From NCBI RefSeq assembly GCF_000816185.1, contig NZ_CP007770.1, positions 1,401,082-1,465,081 of the forward strand: 64,000 nucleotides of DNA. Direction: 5' to 3'. This DNA comes from Campylobacter insulaenigrae NCTC 12927 (GTDB lineage Bacteria > Campylobacterota > Campylobacteria > Campylobacterales > Campylobacteraceae). Position 1 is the first letter of the stretch. Each line of letters starts with the position of its first letter. Shown here piece after piece: positions 8,891 to 17,709 of this stretch. Below the pieces are notes generated by a model. The model made no database searches. It worked only from the letters and a program-made list of their open reading frames with translations, and was not told the DNA's origin. The position numbers and the translations under genes were made by a program.

Positions 8891-9868
8891 TTAATAATTT
8901 TCTACACTTAATTCAAGATAAATTTTTTCTCCCTTGTTAAGTGCTTTATTATGGTAAATACTAAAAATATTACCATCCAAATTTAAAGTAAGCTCATAAA
9001 AATCTCCATAAAAATCACATTCTAAAACAAAAGCTTCTAAAGGAGTTGGTATCTTAGAAATTTTAAGGTCATTGGGGCGTAAAATTCCATTTTTTTGATG
9101 TAAGTATTCTTTAAAGGCTAAATTAGAAATTTTGTCTATTTCTAATTTGAAAGCCTCACCTAAAAATTTTGCACTTACAATATTTTTAGGAAAATAATAC
9201 AAGTTATAAGCATCATTATAATCTAAAATTTTTCCCTCATGAATCAATGCTATATGATCAGAAAGGTAAAAAGCATCTTCTTTATCATGAGTTACAAAAA
9301 TTGCACTAAGCTTGTGCATTTTTAAAATATTTTTAATTTCTTTTCGCATTTTTACACTTAAAGTGTGATTTAAATTCGAAAAAGGTTCATCAAAAAGTAT
9401 GATTTTTGGTCTAGCAACAATAGTCCTTGCTAAAGCTACTCTTTGAGCTTGTCCACCACTTAGTTCATTAGGATACCGACACAAAAGTTCATTTAAATTT
9501 AAAATTTCTAAAAGTTCGTTTAATCGTTGCTCTTGTTCTATTTTACTAAGATTTGAAATACCAAAACAAATATTTTCTTTTACACTAAGATGTGGAAATA
9601 AAGCATAATCTTGAAATAAAACACCGACATCACGATTTTGAGGAGGTAGATACAAATTTTTAGAAGCAACTAATTTTTCTTCTATATAAATTTTACCATC
9701 ATTTATCTCAAAAAATCCAGCTATACAACCAAGCAAAGAACTTTTTCCGCAACCACTCTCGCCTAATATACTTAAAATTTCACCTTCGCTTAAACTTAAT
9801 GAAATACCTTTTAAAACTTCAACATCAAAAAAAGATTTATATAAATTTTCTATTCTCAACACTTGCAT
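8891..9868 (-). CDS. cfbpC: Ferric iron ABC transporter, ATP-binding subunit
   Basis: This is the ATPase of the cFbpABC periplasmic Fe(III) importer. Walker A is GESGCGKSS (36-44), the signature LSGGQAQRVALART begins at 136, and Walker B is IILFDEP (156-162). The C-terminal part (about 240-325) is the TOBE-like regulatory extension usual for FbpC/PotA-type subunits. It overlaps the permease gene by 13 bases, so it is translated as part of the same operon. The adjacent ferric-binding-protein gene is what makes iron the likely substrate. Confidence 0.93.
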   Translation of the reverse strand: MQVLRIENLYKSFFDVEVLKGISLSLSEGEILSILGESGCGKSSLLGCIAGFFEINDGKIYIEEKLVASKNLYLPPQNRDVGVLFQDYALFPHLSVKENICFGISNLSKIEQEQRLNELLEILNLNELLCRYPNELSGGQAQRVALARTIVARPKIILFDEPFSNLNHTLSVKMRKEIKNILKMHKLSAIFVTHDKEDAFYLSDHIALIHEGKILDYNDAYNLYYFPKNIVSAKFLGEAFKLEIDKISNLAFKEYLHQKNGILRPNDLKISKIPTPLEAFVLECDFYGDFYELTLNLDGNIFSIYHNKALNKGEKIYLELSVENY

Positions 9869-11451
9869 GAATTTTTCCTCTGATTGTTTTTATCTTGTAA
9901 ATAATGCATTAAAAAAGTTGGGATAATTCCAAAAAGCACTATAATTAAAGAAGGTAAAGCGACATTGTAGATTAATTCTGTTTCACTATATGCAAACACC
10001 AAAGATGATAAAGTTTGAAAACCAGATGGAGATAATATAGTAGAAATAGGAAGTTCTTTTAAAATATCCACACAAATAATCACTACAGCTAAAGCTAAAT
10101 AATATTTCATCAAAGGAAAATGAATACAGGCAAATATCTTAAAAGGTTTAATTTTTAAAGTCAAATTTGCATAATCTATATGCTGTGAAATTCTTTCAAA
10201 ACCTGATTGAGTAGCAAAAATTCCAGAAGCTAAAAATCTTACAAAATAACCAAAAAATAAAACTAAAAAACCACCACCTACAGCATATTCAAAAGAAAAT
10301 ACATCAAAAATCCAATTTAAAACACCTAAAATTACCAAAATTCCAACAGCCACAACCGCACCAGGCAAAGAATACCCTAAAGTAGCAAGCCAAAGCATTG
10401 TTTTTGAAAATTTTGTATTATTTAAACGAATCACAAAACATAAATAAAAAGCCACAAATACAATGCAAAATGAACTAATTAATGAAACACTTAAGCTATA
10501 CAAAGATGGAGTTAAAATATTATAAAAACTTTGAATAAAATCGAATTTAGCCCAATAAACAAGCCAAATAATAGGCACAATAAAAGCTAAAAAAGCAAGA
10601 CAAAAGCACCATAAAAAAGCTAAAAAAGCTTTAATACCTTTTAACTCGTCTTTAGGGGTTGGTAAAAACACATTTTGTGTGAAGGATTTTTTACCTCTTT
10701 GAATTTTTTCCAATAACATCAATAATGCAATAAAAACAAGCAAAGCTACGCTTAAAGCTACCGCACTAACCTCATCACCTCCACTTCCCCAAGTCCTAAA
10801 AATACCAGCACTAAAAGTATCTACACCAAAATATGCAACCAAACCATAATCACTCAAAGTTTCCATTGCAACTAAAAGTAAAGATGAGATTATACCAATA
10901 CGACAAAAGGGTAGAATAATTCTAAAAAAAGTTTTTAAATTCGAAGCTTTGAGAATTTTCGCACTTAAAATAATACTTCCAAGCCCATGAGAAAAAGAAT
11001 TTTTAGCAAAAAAATACACATAAGGATAAAGTGCAAAAGACAAAATAACAATGACTCCATAAGAATTCATTATATCAATCCGTCTTTCAATACCTAAAAA
11101 AGTAGGAATTAAGCCTTTAAATTCAAATAAATCAATCCAGACAAAACCCATCACATAAGATGGTATAGCTAGAGGTAAAATCAAAAACCATTCAAAAAAT
11201 TTAGAACCAAAAAATTTATAAAAAGAAATCAAATAAGCACTTACTAAACCTAACACTAAACAGAGTATTAAAGTGCCAAACAAAATTATAGCACTACCAT
11301 ATACATAACGTGGTAAGACATTTTTACTTAAATGTTCTAAAGTACCAATATCTATAAATGGAATATGTAATACAATAGCCAACATAGGCAAAATTATAAG
11401 AATACATAAAAAAAAGGTGGGCAAAAGCCACCTTAAACTTAAAAATTTCAA
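9856..11451 (-). CDS. cfbpB: Ferric iron ABC transporter, fused permease
   Basis: This 531-residue inner-membrane permease has many hydrophobic helices and two copies of the binding-protein-dependent transport (ABC-2-type permease) module. It is the FbpB type, with two permease halves fused in one chain. Coupling-loop sequences are seen around ILKASNLKTFFRIILPFCR and again at HIDYANLTLKIKPFKIFACI. It lies 16 bases after cfbpA and overlaps cfbpC, giving the order A-B-C on the minus strand. It is expected to pass ferric iron delivered by CfbpA into the cytoplasm. Confidence 0.93.
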   Translation of the reverse strand: MKFLSLRWLLPTFFLCILIILPMLAIVLHIPFIDIGTLEHLSKNVLPRYVYGSAIILFGTLILCLVLGLVSAYLISFYKFFGSKFFEWFLILPLAIPSYVMGFVWIDLFEFKGLIPTFLGIERRIDIMNSYGVIVILSFALYPYVYFFAKNSFSHGLGSIILSAKILKASNLKTFFRIILPFCRIGIISSLLLVAMETLSDYGLVAYFGVDTFSAGIFRTWGSGGDEVSAVALSVALLVFIALLMLLEKIQRGKKSFTQNVFLPTPKDELKGIKAFLAFLWCFCLAFLAFIVPIIWLVYWAKFDFIQSFYNILTPSLYSLSVSLISSFCIVFVAFYLCFVIRLNNTKFSKTMLWLATLGYSLPGAVVAVGILVILGVLNWIFDVFSFEYAVGGGFLVLFFGYFVRFLASGIFATQSGFERISQHIDYANLTLKIKPFKIFACIHFPLMKYYLALAVVIICVDILKELPISTILSPSGFQTLSSLVFAYSETELIYNVALPSLIIVLFGIIPTFLMHYLQDKNNQRKNSCKC

Positions 11452-11467
11452 ATTCTATTTTTCCTTA

Positions 11468-12472
11468 TCATTTCCAATCAACTTCATCAAATATCATTAA
11501 AGCTTCTTTAGCGTTACCCCAATAAGCTTCGAAATTTGGTTTTTCTGATTTAAAATCACCCCAAGATTGTAAAATTTTAGCTGGTTTTACTTCTTTATTG
11601 ACTGGGTATTCATAATTTTGATTTGTTAGAATTTCTTGAGCTTCTTTTGAAAGCATAAATTCAATAAATTTAATGGCTGCTTCTTTATTTTTAGAAGTTT
11701 TTAAAACACCTATACCGCTCACATTAATATGTGTTCCTCTATCATCTTGATTAGGAAAAATCACTTTTACAGAATTTGCAGCTTCTATATCTTGTGGATT
11801 TTTAGAATTCGCTAAATGTCCTAAATAATAACTATTTGAAATAGCTACATCACCTTCTTTTGCATAAATAGCACGAATTTGATCGCGATCACCGCCTTTT
11901 GGAGTACGAGCTAAATTTTTAGCAATACCGCTTGCCCATTCTTTTGCTTTTTCTTTACCTAAAGTATCTATCATAGCACCCAATAAAGAGATATTATAAA
12001 CATTATTTGAGCTTCTTACTAAAACTTTACCTTTAAATTTTGGATCAGTTAAATCTTCATAAGTTTTAATTTCTCCATCTTTAATTCTATCTTTAGATGC
12101 AATAATAATCCTAGCTCTTGTGGTAAAAGCATACCATTGGTTATTTTTACCTCTTAATTCTTTAGGAGAAAGTTTTTCTAATTCTGGAGAATCAACAGAA
12201 ACAAAAAGATCACTTGTACGAACTTGCTCCAAATTTCCAGCATCAGCAGTCATAAACAAATCTGCTTTTGAATTTTTACCTTCAACTTCTAATCTCTTAG
12301 CAAGTTCATTAGCTTTAGCTTGCACTACATTAATACTAATCCCTGTTTTTTCTTGAAATAATTTAAAAATTCCTTTATCAGCATCATAATGTCTATGAGA
12401 ATAAATCGTAAGTTCTTGAGCACTTAAACTAACAGCGGCCAATAATGACAATAAAACTAACTTTGTTTTCAT
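11468..12472 (-). CDS. cfbpA: Periplasmic ferric-binding protein
   Basis: This is the solute-binding protein of the Fe(III) transporter. A Sec signal peptide is clear (MKTKLVLLSLLAAVSLSAQE, cleavage expected after SLSA). The mature protein begins ELTIYSHRHYDADKG, where the His and Tyr are likely iron ligands. A later SNSYYLGHL carries the adjacent tyrosine pair typical of FbpA-type proteins. Its 334 residues are normal for the family. A Fur-like box overlaps the promoter, so iron repression is expected. The ribosome site is AAGGAAAG. Confidence 0.95.
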   Translation of the reverse strand: MKTKLVLLSLLAAVSLSAQELTIYSHRHYDADKGIFKLFQEKTGISINVVQAKANELAKRLEVEGKNSKADLFMTADAGNLEQVRTSDLFVSVDSPELEKLSPKELRGKNNQWYAFTTRARIIIASKDRIKDGEIKTYEDLTDPKFKGKVLVRSSNNVYNISLLGAMIDTLGKEKAKEWASGIAKNLARTPKGGDRDQIRAIYAKEGDVAISNSYYLGHLANSKNPQDIEAANSVKVIFPNQDDRGTHINVSGIGVLKTSKNKEAAIKFIEFMLSKEAQEILTNQNYEYPVNKEVKPAKILQSWGDFKSEKPNFEAYWGNAKEALMIFDEVDWK

Positions 12473-12505
12473 TTTAACTTTCCTTAAAAATTAATATTTT
12501 GAAAT

Positions 12506-12520
12506 TGATAAGGATTATTA
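12506..12520 (-). promoter_or_regulatory. Fur-like box in the cfbpA promoter
   Basis: TGATAAGGATTATTA matches the 7-1-7 Fur repeat TGATAATNATTATCA at most positions. It lies 34-48 bases upstream of the cfbpA ATG, beside a TATAAT-like -10 on the minus strand (around 12519-12528). A Fur repressor bound here would block cfbpABC when iron is plentiful. Confidence 0.6.
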
Positions 12521-12588
12521 TATTATATTTGTCTTTGCATTCGCTTAAGTAAGACATATTAATAATTTCTCATATCTAATTTTAAAAA

Positions 12589-12630
12589 TTAACATTAATC
12601 AAGATATTTTATCTCTTATTTTTATACAAT
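12589..12630 (+). promoter_or_regulatory. cgb promoter with NssR/FNR-type palindrome
   Basis: A Crp-Fnr-family site, TTAAC-ATTA-ATCAA (12589-12602), is centred about 40 bases before the start expected from the -10 element TATACAAT (12623-12630). The left half is the NssR half-site TTAAC; the right half fits the FNR half ATCAA better than the NssR half GTTAA. From memory C. jejuni cgb is activated by NssR under nitrosative stress from a site at this position. Confidence 0.5.
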
Positions 12631-12658
12631 ATGTAAAAATTTAACACAAGGAAAGTAA

Positions 12659-13087
12659 ATGACTAAAGAAGAAATTCAAATTATCAAAGATTGCGTACCG
12701 ATTTTACAACAAAATGGTGAAGTACTTACAAGAGAATTTTATAAAATTATGTTTGAAGAATATCCTCAAGTAAAACCTATGTTTAATATGGATAAACAAA
12801 ATTCGGGAGAGCAACCAAAGGCTTTAGCTTTAGCTATTTTAACAGCTGCTAAAAATATAGAAAATTTAGAAAACATGAGATCTTTTGTAGATAAAGTAGC
12901 CATTACTCATACAAATTTAAATGTTAAAGAAGAACATTACCCTATAGTTGGAGCTTGTCTTTTAAAAGCTATAAAAGTTATACTAAATGCTGATGATACA
13001 ACGCTTAAAGCATGGGAAAAAGCATATGGAATTATTGCTAAATTTTATATAGATATAGAAAAAGAAATTTATGCAAAAAATCAATAA
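12659..13087 (+). CDS. cgb: Single-domain haemoglobin Cgb
   Basis: This 142-residue globin is of the Vitreoscilla-haemoglobin type and lacks a reductase domain. In Campylobacter it detoxifies nitric oxide to nitrate in the cytoplasm. The family pattern is clear: TREFYKIMFEEYPQVKPMFN near the B/C helices (Tyr 28), and VDKVAITHTNLNVKEEHYPI, where His 84 is the likely proximal haem ligand. The ribosome site is AAGGAAAG. It is a single-gene unit ending in a strong hairpin. Regulation by an NssR-like factor is suggested by the upstream palindrome. Confidence 0.95.
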   Translation: MTKEEIQIIKDCVPILQQNGEVLTREFYKIMFEEYPQVKPMFNMDKQNSGEQPKALALAILTAAKNIENLENMRSFVDKVAITHTNLNVKEEHYPIVGACLLKAIKVILNADDTTLKAWEKAYGIIAKFYIDIEKEIYAKNQ

Positions 13088-13117
13088 TCTTAGGTTAGAG
13101 CCTAAGATTATTTTCTT
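13083..13117. terminator. Bidirectional terminator after cgb
   Basis: A 12-base-pair stem (AATAATCTTAGG at 13083-13094, CCTAAGATTATT at 13101-13112) with a six-base loop is followed by a T-rich run. It lies between convergent genes and should serve cgb, and possibly the minus-strand ABC exporter. Confidence 0.85.
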
Positions 13118-13123
13118 TAATAT

Positions 13124-14764
13124 TTAAAATTTCTCTACTACATTTTTTGCGATATTTTTTATATCTCCTTGTAATTCTTGAATATACCCATCTTGAGCAA
13201 GCAAAATTCTATCAGCTATATCAAAATAAGTATCATCATGAGTGATTGCAAAGATGGTAATACCTTTTTGTTTTAAAAGTGGTAATAATTTTTGGTAAAA
13301 AAATTTTCTAAACATAGGATCTTGATCAGCTGCCCATTCATCTAGTATCAAAATATCTTTTTTTTCAAGTAAAGCAACTAACATAGCTAAGCGTTTTTTT
13401 TGCCCTGCTGAAAGCTTTATAGTGCTAAAATTATCTTCTATAAGTTCTATTTTTTCATCAAGTTCTAAAATTTCTAGCCAATATTTTAAATCTTCTTCTA
13501 AAAAATTTTCATCTCTTAAAATTTTTGTAAATAAATGAAAATCACTAAAAATAGCGCTGATTAAAGCTCTATATTTGTATATGTTTTTTAAATTTATTTC
13601 CTCATTATCCAAATAAAGCTTCCCATTAAAATTAGTAAAAAGTCCCGCTAAAATCATAGAAAAAGTTGATTTACCGCTACCATTTTTACCTATTAAAAAT
13701 ACAGTATCACCTTTTTGTAATTCAAAATTTATAGGTTTTAAAGAAAATTTTTCACCATAAGCAAAACAAACGTCTTTAAAAACTATTTTTTTCCATTGAA
13801 TTTTTTTATTTATAATTTTAAAATCTTGTCTATATTCTTGCAAATTAAGCTTTGCAATTTTATCTAAAGCTATTTTTGCCATCAAAATAGTAGGAAAACT
13901 TCCTATCATAGATACTAAAGGAGTTCTTAAAAAAAGTATACTTAAAGCTATCGTCGTAGCATTTTCAATACCAGTAAGTTTATATGTTAAAACTATATAA
14001 AATTCAACCCCAACCAAAGCTAGCATTGCACTATTGCTCCAATTATTTGACAAAATATGTAAAACATTTCCTATGGTTGAGTTTTTCTTTTTTTTCAATG
14101 CATTAAATTCAAATTCACTTTCATAATATTGTTTTGCTCTTAGTGGATTTAAAGTAAGTTCATTATGACCTTGTAAAATATTTTGATAATTTTTTTGTAA
14201 AGCATCATCATTTTCCCTTGCACGCTTAAAATAAAAATATACTTTACTCATCAAAAAATGATTTATTACAAATACAAAGACTATCCAAACAAAACATAAT
14301 AAAAAAATTTCAAAAGAAAGATATGCTATATAAGCACTTGTACAAAATATCAAAACGCTAGATTGGATAAATTCTGGAAAACGCAAAAGCCCAAAAGAAA
14401 TACTCCTTACATCATTGTTTAAAGATGCAAGTATTCTTGCTTTAGTGGTATTTAATATATTTAAAATACTAGTATCTAAAATTTGCTTTACTACCCTTCT
14501 TTGCATTTTAAAAATGAATTTTTGGCCAAAAGAACTAAGAGAAATTTCCACAAAAGATGAACTAAGAAAAAATAAAATTAACAAAAATGCAAAATACACT
14601 ATAATATTGGGATTTTCAAGATTTGATTTCAGTAAAAATTCATTAATAAATACTAAAGTCAAAACACCAATTAAACTTGTGATAATGCTAAAAAATAAAA
14701 AAATAAAAATTTTTATTTTGTTTTCTTTAAATAAAGTTAAAATAAAGCTCAAACTAATTACCAC
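13124..14764 (-). CDS. ABC exporter, fused permease/ATPase (cyclic-peptide exporter type)
   Basis: This 546-residue half-transporter has about six N-terminal membrane helices and a C-terminal ATPase with Walker A LIGKNGSGKST, signature LSAGQKKRLAML and Walker B KDILILDEW. The signature has LSAGQ rather than LSGGQ, and the layout resembles YojI/PvdE-type exporters of cyclic or modified peptides; the substrate here is unknown. The likely GTG start (14764) lies inside the end of ctsG with no clear ribosome site, so translation may be coupled to ctsG. From memory the homologue in C. jejuni (Cj1587c) also neighbours cgb. Confidence 0.85.
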   Translation of the reverse strand: MVISLSFILTLFKENKIKIFIFLFFSIITSLIGVLTLVFINEFLLKSNLENPNIIVYFAFLLILFFLSSSFVEISLSSFGQKFIFKMQRRVVKQILDTSILNILNTTKARILASLNNDVRSISFGLLRFPEFIQSSVLIFCTSAYIAYLSFEIFLLCFVWIVFVFVINHFLMSKVYFYFKRARENDDALQKNYQNILQGHNELTLNPLRAKQYYESEFEFNALKKKKNSTIGNVLHILSNNWSNSAMLALVGVEFYIVLTYKLTGIENATTIALSILFLRTPLVSMIGSFPTILMAKIALDKIAKLNLQEYRQDFKIINKKIQWKKIVFKDVCFAYGEKFSLKPINFELQKGDTVFLIGKNGSGKSTFSMILAGLFTNFNGKLYLDNEEINLKNIYKYRALISAIFSDFHLFTKILRDENFLEEDLKYWLEILELDEKIELIEDNFSTIKLSAGQKKRLAMLVALLEKKDILILDEWAADQDPMFRKFFYQKLLPLLKQKGITIFAITHDDTYFDIADRILLAQDGYIQELQGDIKNIAKNVVEKF

Positions 14765-15320
14765 TTAATATATATATTTTACCTGCTAGATCTTTGAAAG
14801 ATTTAGAATTGACTAAATTTTGACAAGATTTTGATTTAGAAGTGCTATGGTATGTTTCCTCGCTTAGCTTCTTTAAAAGTTCATCTAATTGAACTTTTAA
14901 ATTTTGATTTTTGGGGTCTTTTAAAAGTTCATTTTTTAAATTTGCTATAGTTTGAAATTTGCTACCTGATCCTACACTAACACCCATAAGTAAAACACTT
15001 TCTTTATCTGCAAAAGTTATTTTAACACACTGCTCATCATTTCCTACGCTAAAATCAAGCTCTTGCGTTGTGTTGTGCAAACTAGACAAATCTACATTTT
15101 TAATATTAGAAATATTACTCATTAAAGCCACACTTGAAAGCTCTTCATTTTTTAAGACATAATTGTTAATATCATTGATAAAAATTTTAAGATTACTTAA
15201 AGCTTGTATAGCACTTGCCTCATCTTTACTTGTACCAAGTTTTGGCAAAGCTATAGCGGCTAAAACTCCTAATATAATCACGACAAATACAAGTTCCATG
15301 ATTGTAAAAGCTTTTTTCAT
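14754..15320 (-). CDS. ctsG: Type II pseudopilin-like competence protein
   Basis: This pseudopilin has a type IV prepilin leader, KKA|FTIMELVFVV, with the conserved Glu at position 5 of the mature chain and a hydrophobic helix to about residue 26. The remainder (188 residues in all) is a periplasmic domain with two late cysteines. The symbol rests on memory that CtsG (Cj1343c), part of the C. jejuni natural transformation apparatus, lies beside tsaD. Its ATG overlaps the tsaD stop by four bases. Its 3' end overlaps the next gene. Confidence 0.82.
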   Translation of the reverse strand: MKKAFTIMELVFVVIILGVLAAIALPKLGTSKDEASAIQALSNLKIFINDINNYVLKNEELSSVALMSNISNIKNVDLSSLHNTTQELDFSVGNDEQCVKITFADKESVLLMGVSVGSGSKFQTIANLKNELLKDPKNQNLKVQLDELLKKLSEETYHSTSKSKSCQNLVNSKSFKDLAGKIYILSGN

Positions 15321-16324
15321 AACAAGCCTTGTAAATTTTGTACTTTTGGATTAATTAATTCTTGTGAAATATCCACAAAATCTTTTCTTTCATAAGCATC
15401 ACAAGCTGCTCTTGCTATCATCAATGCATTATCAGAACAATATTCAAGCGGAGCTAATAAAAGTTCGCACATATATTCTTTACACAAAAGTTCGACTTGA
15501 TTTCTCAAAGTCAAGTTTGCACTAGCTCCACCAACTATACCAAAACGCTTAAAATGATATTTTTGAAAAATTTTAGTAAGTTTATGCATAATATGCAATA
15601 TAGCAGATTTTTGAAAGGCATAGGCAATATGACTTTTTTTATAATCTGTTAATTCTTCTTTTAAAATCTCTAACCTAACTTGATTTTTCAATCCAGAAAA
15701 ACTAAAATTTAATTCTTTAGAATGAAGTAAAGGTATGCTAAATTCCAAAACAACATCACTTGCTTTTTTAGCTAACTTTTCTACAACAGCACCACCAGGA
15801 TATCCCAAACCCATCATCTTAGCAACTTTATCAAAACTCTCACCAAAACTATCATCACTTGTTCTTGCAAGTTCAATCATTTTTCCTTGTTGATCCACAA
15901 AAAGCACCATAGTATGACCACCACTAACAAGCAAAATTCCCATATCAGTCTGAATTTGTTCTTTTAAAAATAAAGAAAAAATATGACCTTTCAAATGATT
16001 AACAGCAATAAGAGGTAAATCTAAACTCAATGCAAGCATTTTGGCCATACAAATTCCACCAATCAAACTCACACTAAGCCCTGGCTCGTTTGTAACAGCT
16101 ATAGCGCATAAATTATCAAAATATATTTTACACTCATCAAGAATTTTAGGTAAAGCTTGAGTATGTAATCTTGCCGCAAGTTCTGGCACTACTCCACCAT
16201 ATTTACTATGTTCATTTTCTTGAGATATTTTTCTATAAAAAACACATTCATAAGTATTTTTATTTATAATTGCAATAGAACTATCATCACAGGAACTTTC
16301 TATAGCTAAAATAAGATTTTTCAT
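15317..16324 (-). CDS. tsaD: tRNA N6-threonylcarbamoyladenosine synthase subunit TsaD
   Basis: TsaD transfers threonylcarbamoyl to A37 of tRNAs that read ANN codons, acting in the cytoplasm with TsaB and TsaE. The ASKHA-type fold is evident: LAIESSCDDSSIAII at the N-terminus, the metal-binding NHLKGH (His 110 and His 114), LLVSGGHT and GLGYPGG. The length of 335 residues is normal. It is linked by four-base ATGA overlaps to pgp1 upstream and ctsG downstream. Confidence 0.97.
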   Translation of the reverse strand: MKNLILAIESSCDDSSIAIINKNTYECVFYRKISQENEHSKYGGVVPELAARLHTQALPKILDECKIYFDNLCAIAVTNEPGLSVSLIGGICMAKMLALSLDLPLIAVNHLKGHIFSLFLKEQIQTDMGILLVSGGHTMVLFVDQQGKMIELARTSDDSFGESFDKVAKMMGLGYPGGAVVEKLAKKASDVVLEFSIPLLHSKELNFSFSGLKNQVRLEILKEELTDYKKSHIAYAFQKSAILHIMHKLTKIFQKYHFKRFGIVGGASANLTLRNQVELLCKEYMCELLLAPLEYCSDNALMIARAACDAYERKDFVDISQELINPKVQNLQGLL

Positions 16325-17709
16325 TCAAATTCCACCAAAATCATTCCAAGAAATTTATCTTTTTGATCTGTTTTGTCTATAAGGGCATAGGGTATATTTG
16401 CATCTTTTATTTCTTTTGTGTGGTTGCTATACATTAAAACTTGTTCATCTAGATGCGCATTCTTCAACTCATAAAATTCCACCCTATAAATTTTTCTTTT
16501 TCTATCTAAAGAATATTTACTTTGCATCTGATTTTTGTGAATTAATATCCCACTTTCATCACTACCTCTATCAAAACCTATAATATTAACTCTCACCCCA
16601 TTAATAGCAGGAATTTCAAAATTGTTTTTAACTAAAACCTTATTAGCAAAATGACTTTGTATAATTTGACCATCTACTATCAACTGCACATTGTCTAATG
16701 CGTTTGAAAATTCAAAATATTCAGGATAAATTCTAGTTTGCAATCGGTTCCCATAATTTACAGAATATGAATTTTTTCCAGCAACAACTGCTGTGATTTC
16801 ATTACTAGCCTCATAATCTAAGGTCTGATTAACAGGAAAAGGTAAAAAATTAATAGTAGGATTTGGACGATCAAGTACAAGTAAAATTTTATCATTAAAA
16901 AGTTTCACTTCCAAAGGTTTTTCTATGGCTTGATATACTCCTTTTGGGGTTAACTCAAAAGTTCTAGTAAATTCTATATTAGCTTTTTTTAGATAATACT
17001 CTACTGCTAAAAGATGATAATATACTCTAAGATGAGTAGGTAAATTTTTACTTGCTTCATTTGCAAAAGCAGCTTTATGATTAGATACAACAAAATAAGT
17101 CAAAGCTTTAAGCATTTCTTTATCATTAGTTTCTTGTGTTTTTGTATTTTTTAAATGATATTGATGTTCTTCTTTAACTAAAGCTTTATTAATATTTTCA
17201 ACAGCTTCATTTGCAATACTTTCTAAATCAGCATATTTTGTAGAATTTACTTCACTTTGATCAATGATACTAGTATTTCCCCATCTATTTGGATTTTTAT
17301 CTTTGCTTTCGTATTGTGGTCTATAAAAACCACTTCCATCATGTAAATTTATAACCATATTAATTTCTGGATTTAAAATAAGCTTTTTAATACGTTCTAT
17401 AGTAAAATAATCAGGATCATCTTTACTAATATGAGCAAATTTTCTATTTAAATCGCCAAAATTTCCCCTATTTCTTGCAATAATACTTTCAAAAGCTAAA
17501 TTAGGCGCTACAATTATTTTTCCTTTAGTGATATTATAATCACTCAAAAGCAAGCTTGCTGCATGAAAACCACCAGGTTCGTCACCTTGAATACCTCCAA
17601 GAATTAAAACGGTATTATTATCATCTAAACTTACTCCATTTTCTTTAACACTAAAATCTAAAGCTAAAACCAAATTTATAAACATACATATACATATAAA
17701 AAATCTCAC
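16321..17709 (-). CDS. pgp1: Peptidoglycan D,L-carboxypeptidase Pgp1
   Basis: Pgp1 is a periplasmic zinc carboxypeptidase that trims muropeptide tripeptides to dipeptides and is needed for helical cell shape. A signal peptide (about 1-17) precedes an M14-like catalytic domain. The unusual zinc ligands of this family are visible: Gln 41 and Glu 44 in GGIQGDEPGG, where most M14 enzymes have His, and His 123 in NLHDGSGFY. The C-terminal half (about 250-462) is the beta-rich accessory region. It overlaps tsaD by four bases and dxr by one. Confidence 0.94.
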   Translation of the reverse strand: MRFFICICMFINLVLALDFSVKENGVSLDDNNTVLILGGIQGDEPGGFHAASLLLSDYNITKGKIIVAPNLAFESIIARNRGNFGDLNRKFAHISKDDPDYFTIERIKKLILNPEINMVINLHDGSGFYRPQYESKDKNPNRWGNTSIIDQSEVNSTKYADLESIANEAVENINKALVKEEHQYHLKNTKTQETNDKEMLKALTYFVVSNHKAAFANEASKNLPTHLRVYYHLLAVEYYLKKANIEFTRTFELTPKGVYQAIEKPLEVKLFNDKILLVLDRPNPTINFLPFPVNQTLDYEASNEITAVVAGKNSYSVNYGNRLQTRIYPEYFEFSNALDNVQLIVDGQIIQSHFANKVLVKNNFEIPAINGVRVNIIGFDRGSDESGILIHKNQMQSKYSLDRKRKIYRVEFYELKNAHLDEQVLMYSNHTKEIKDANIPYALIDKTDQKDKFLGMILVEFE

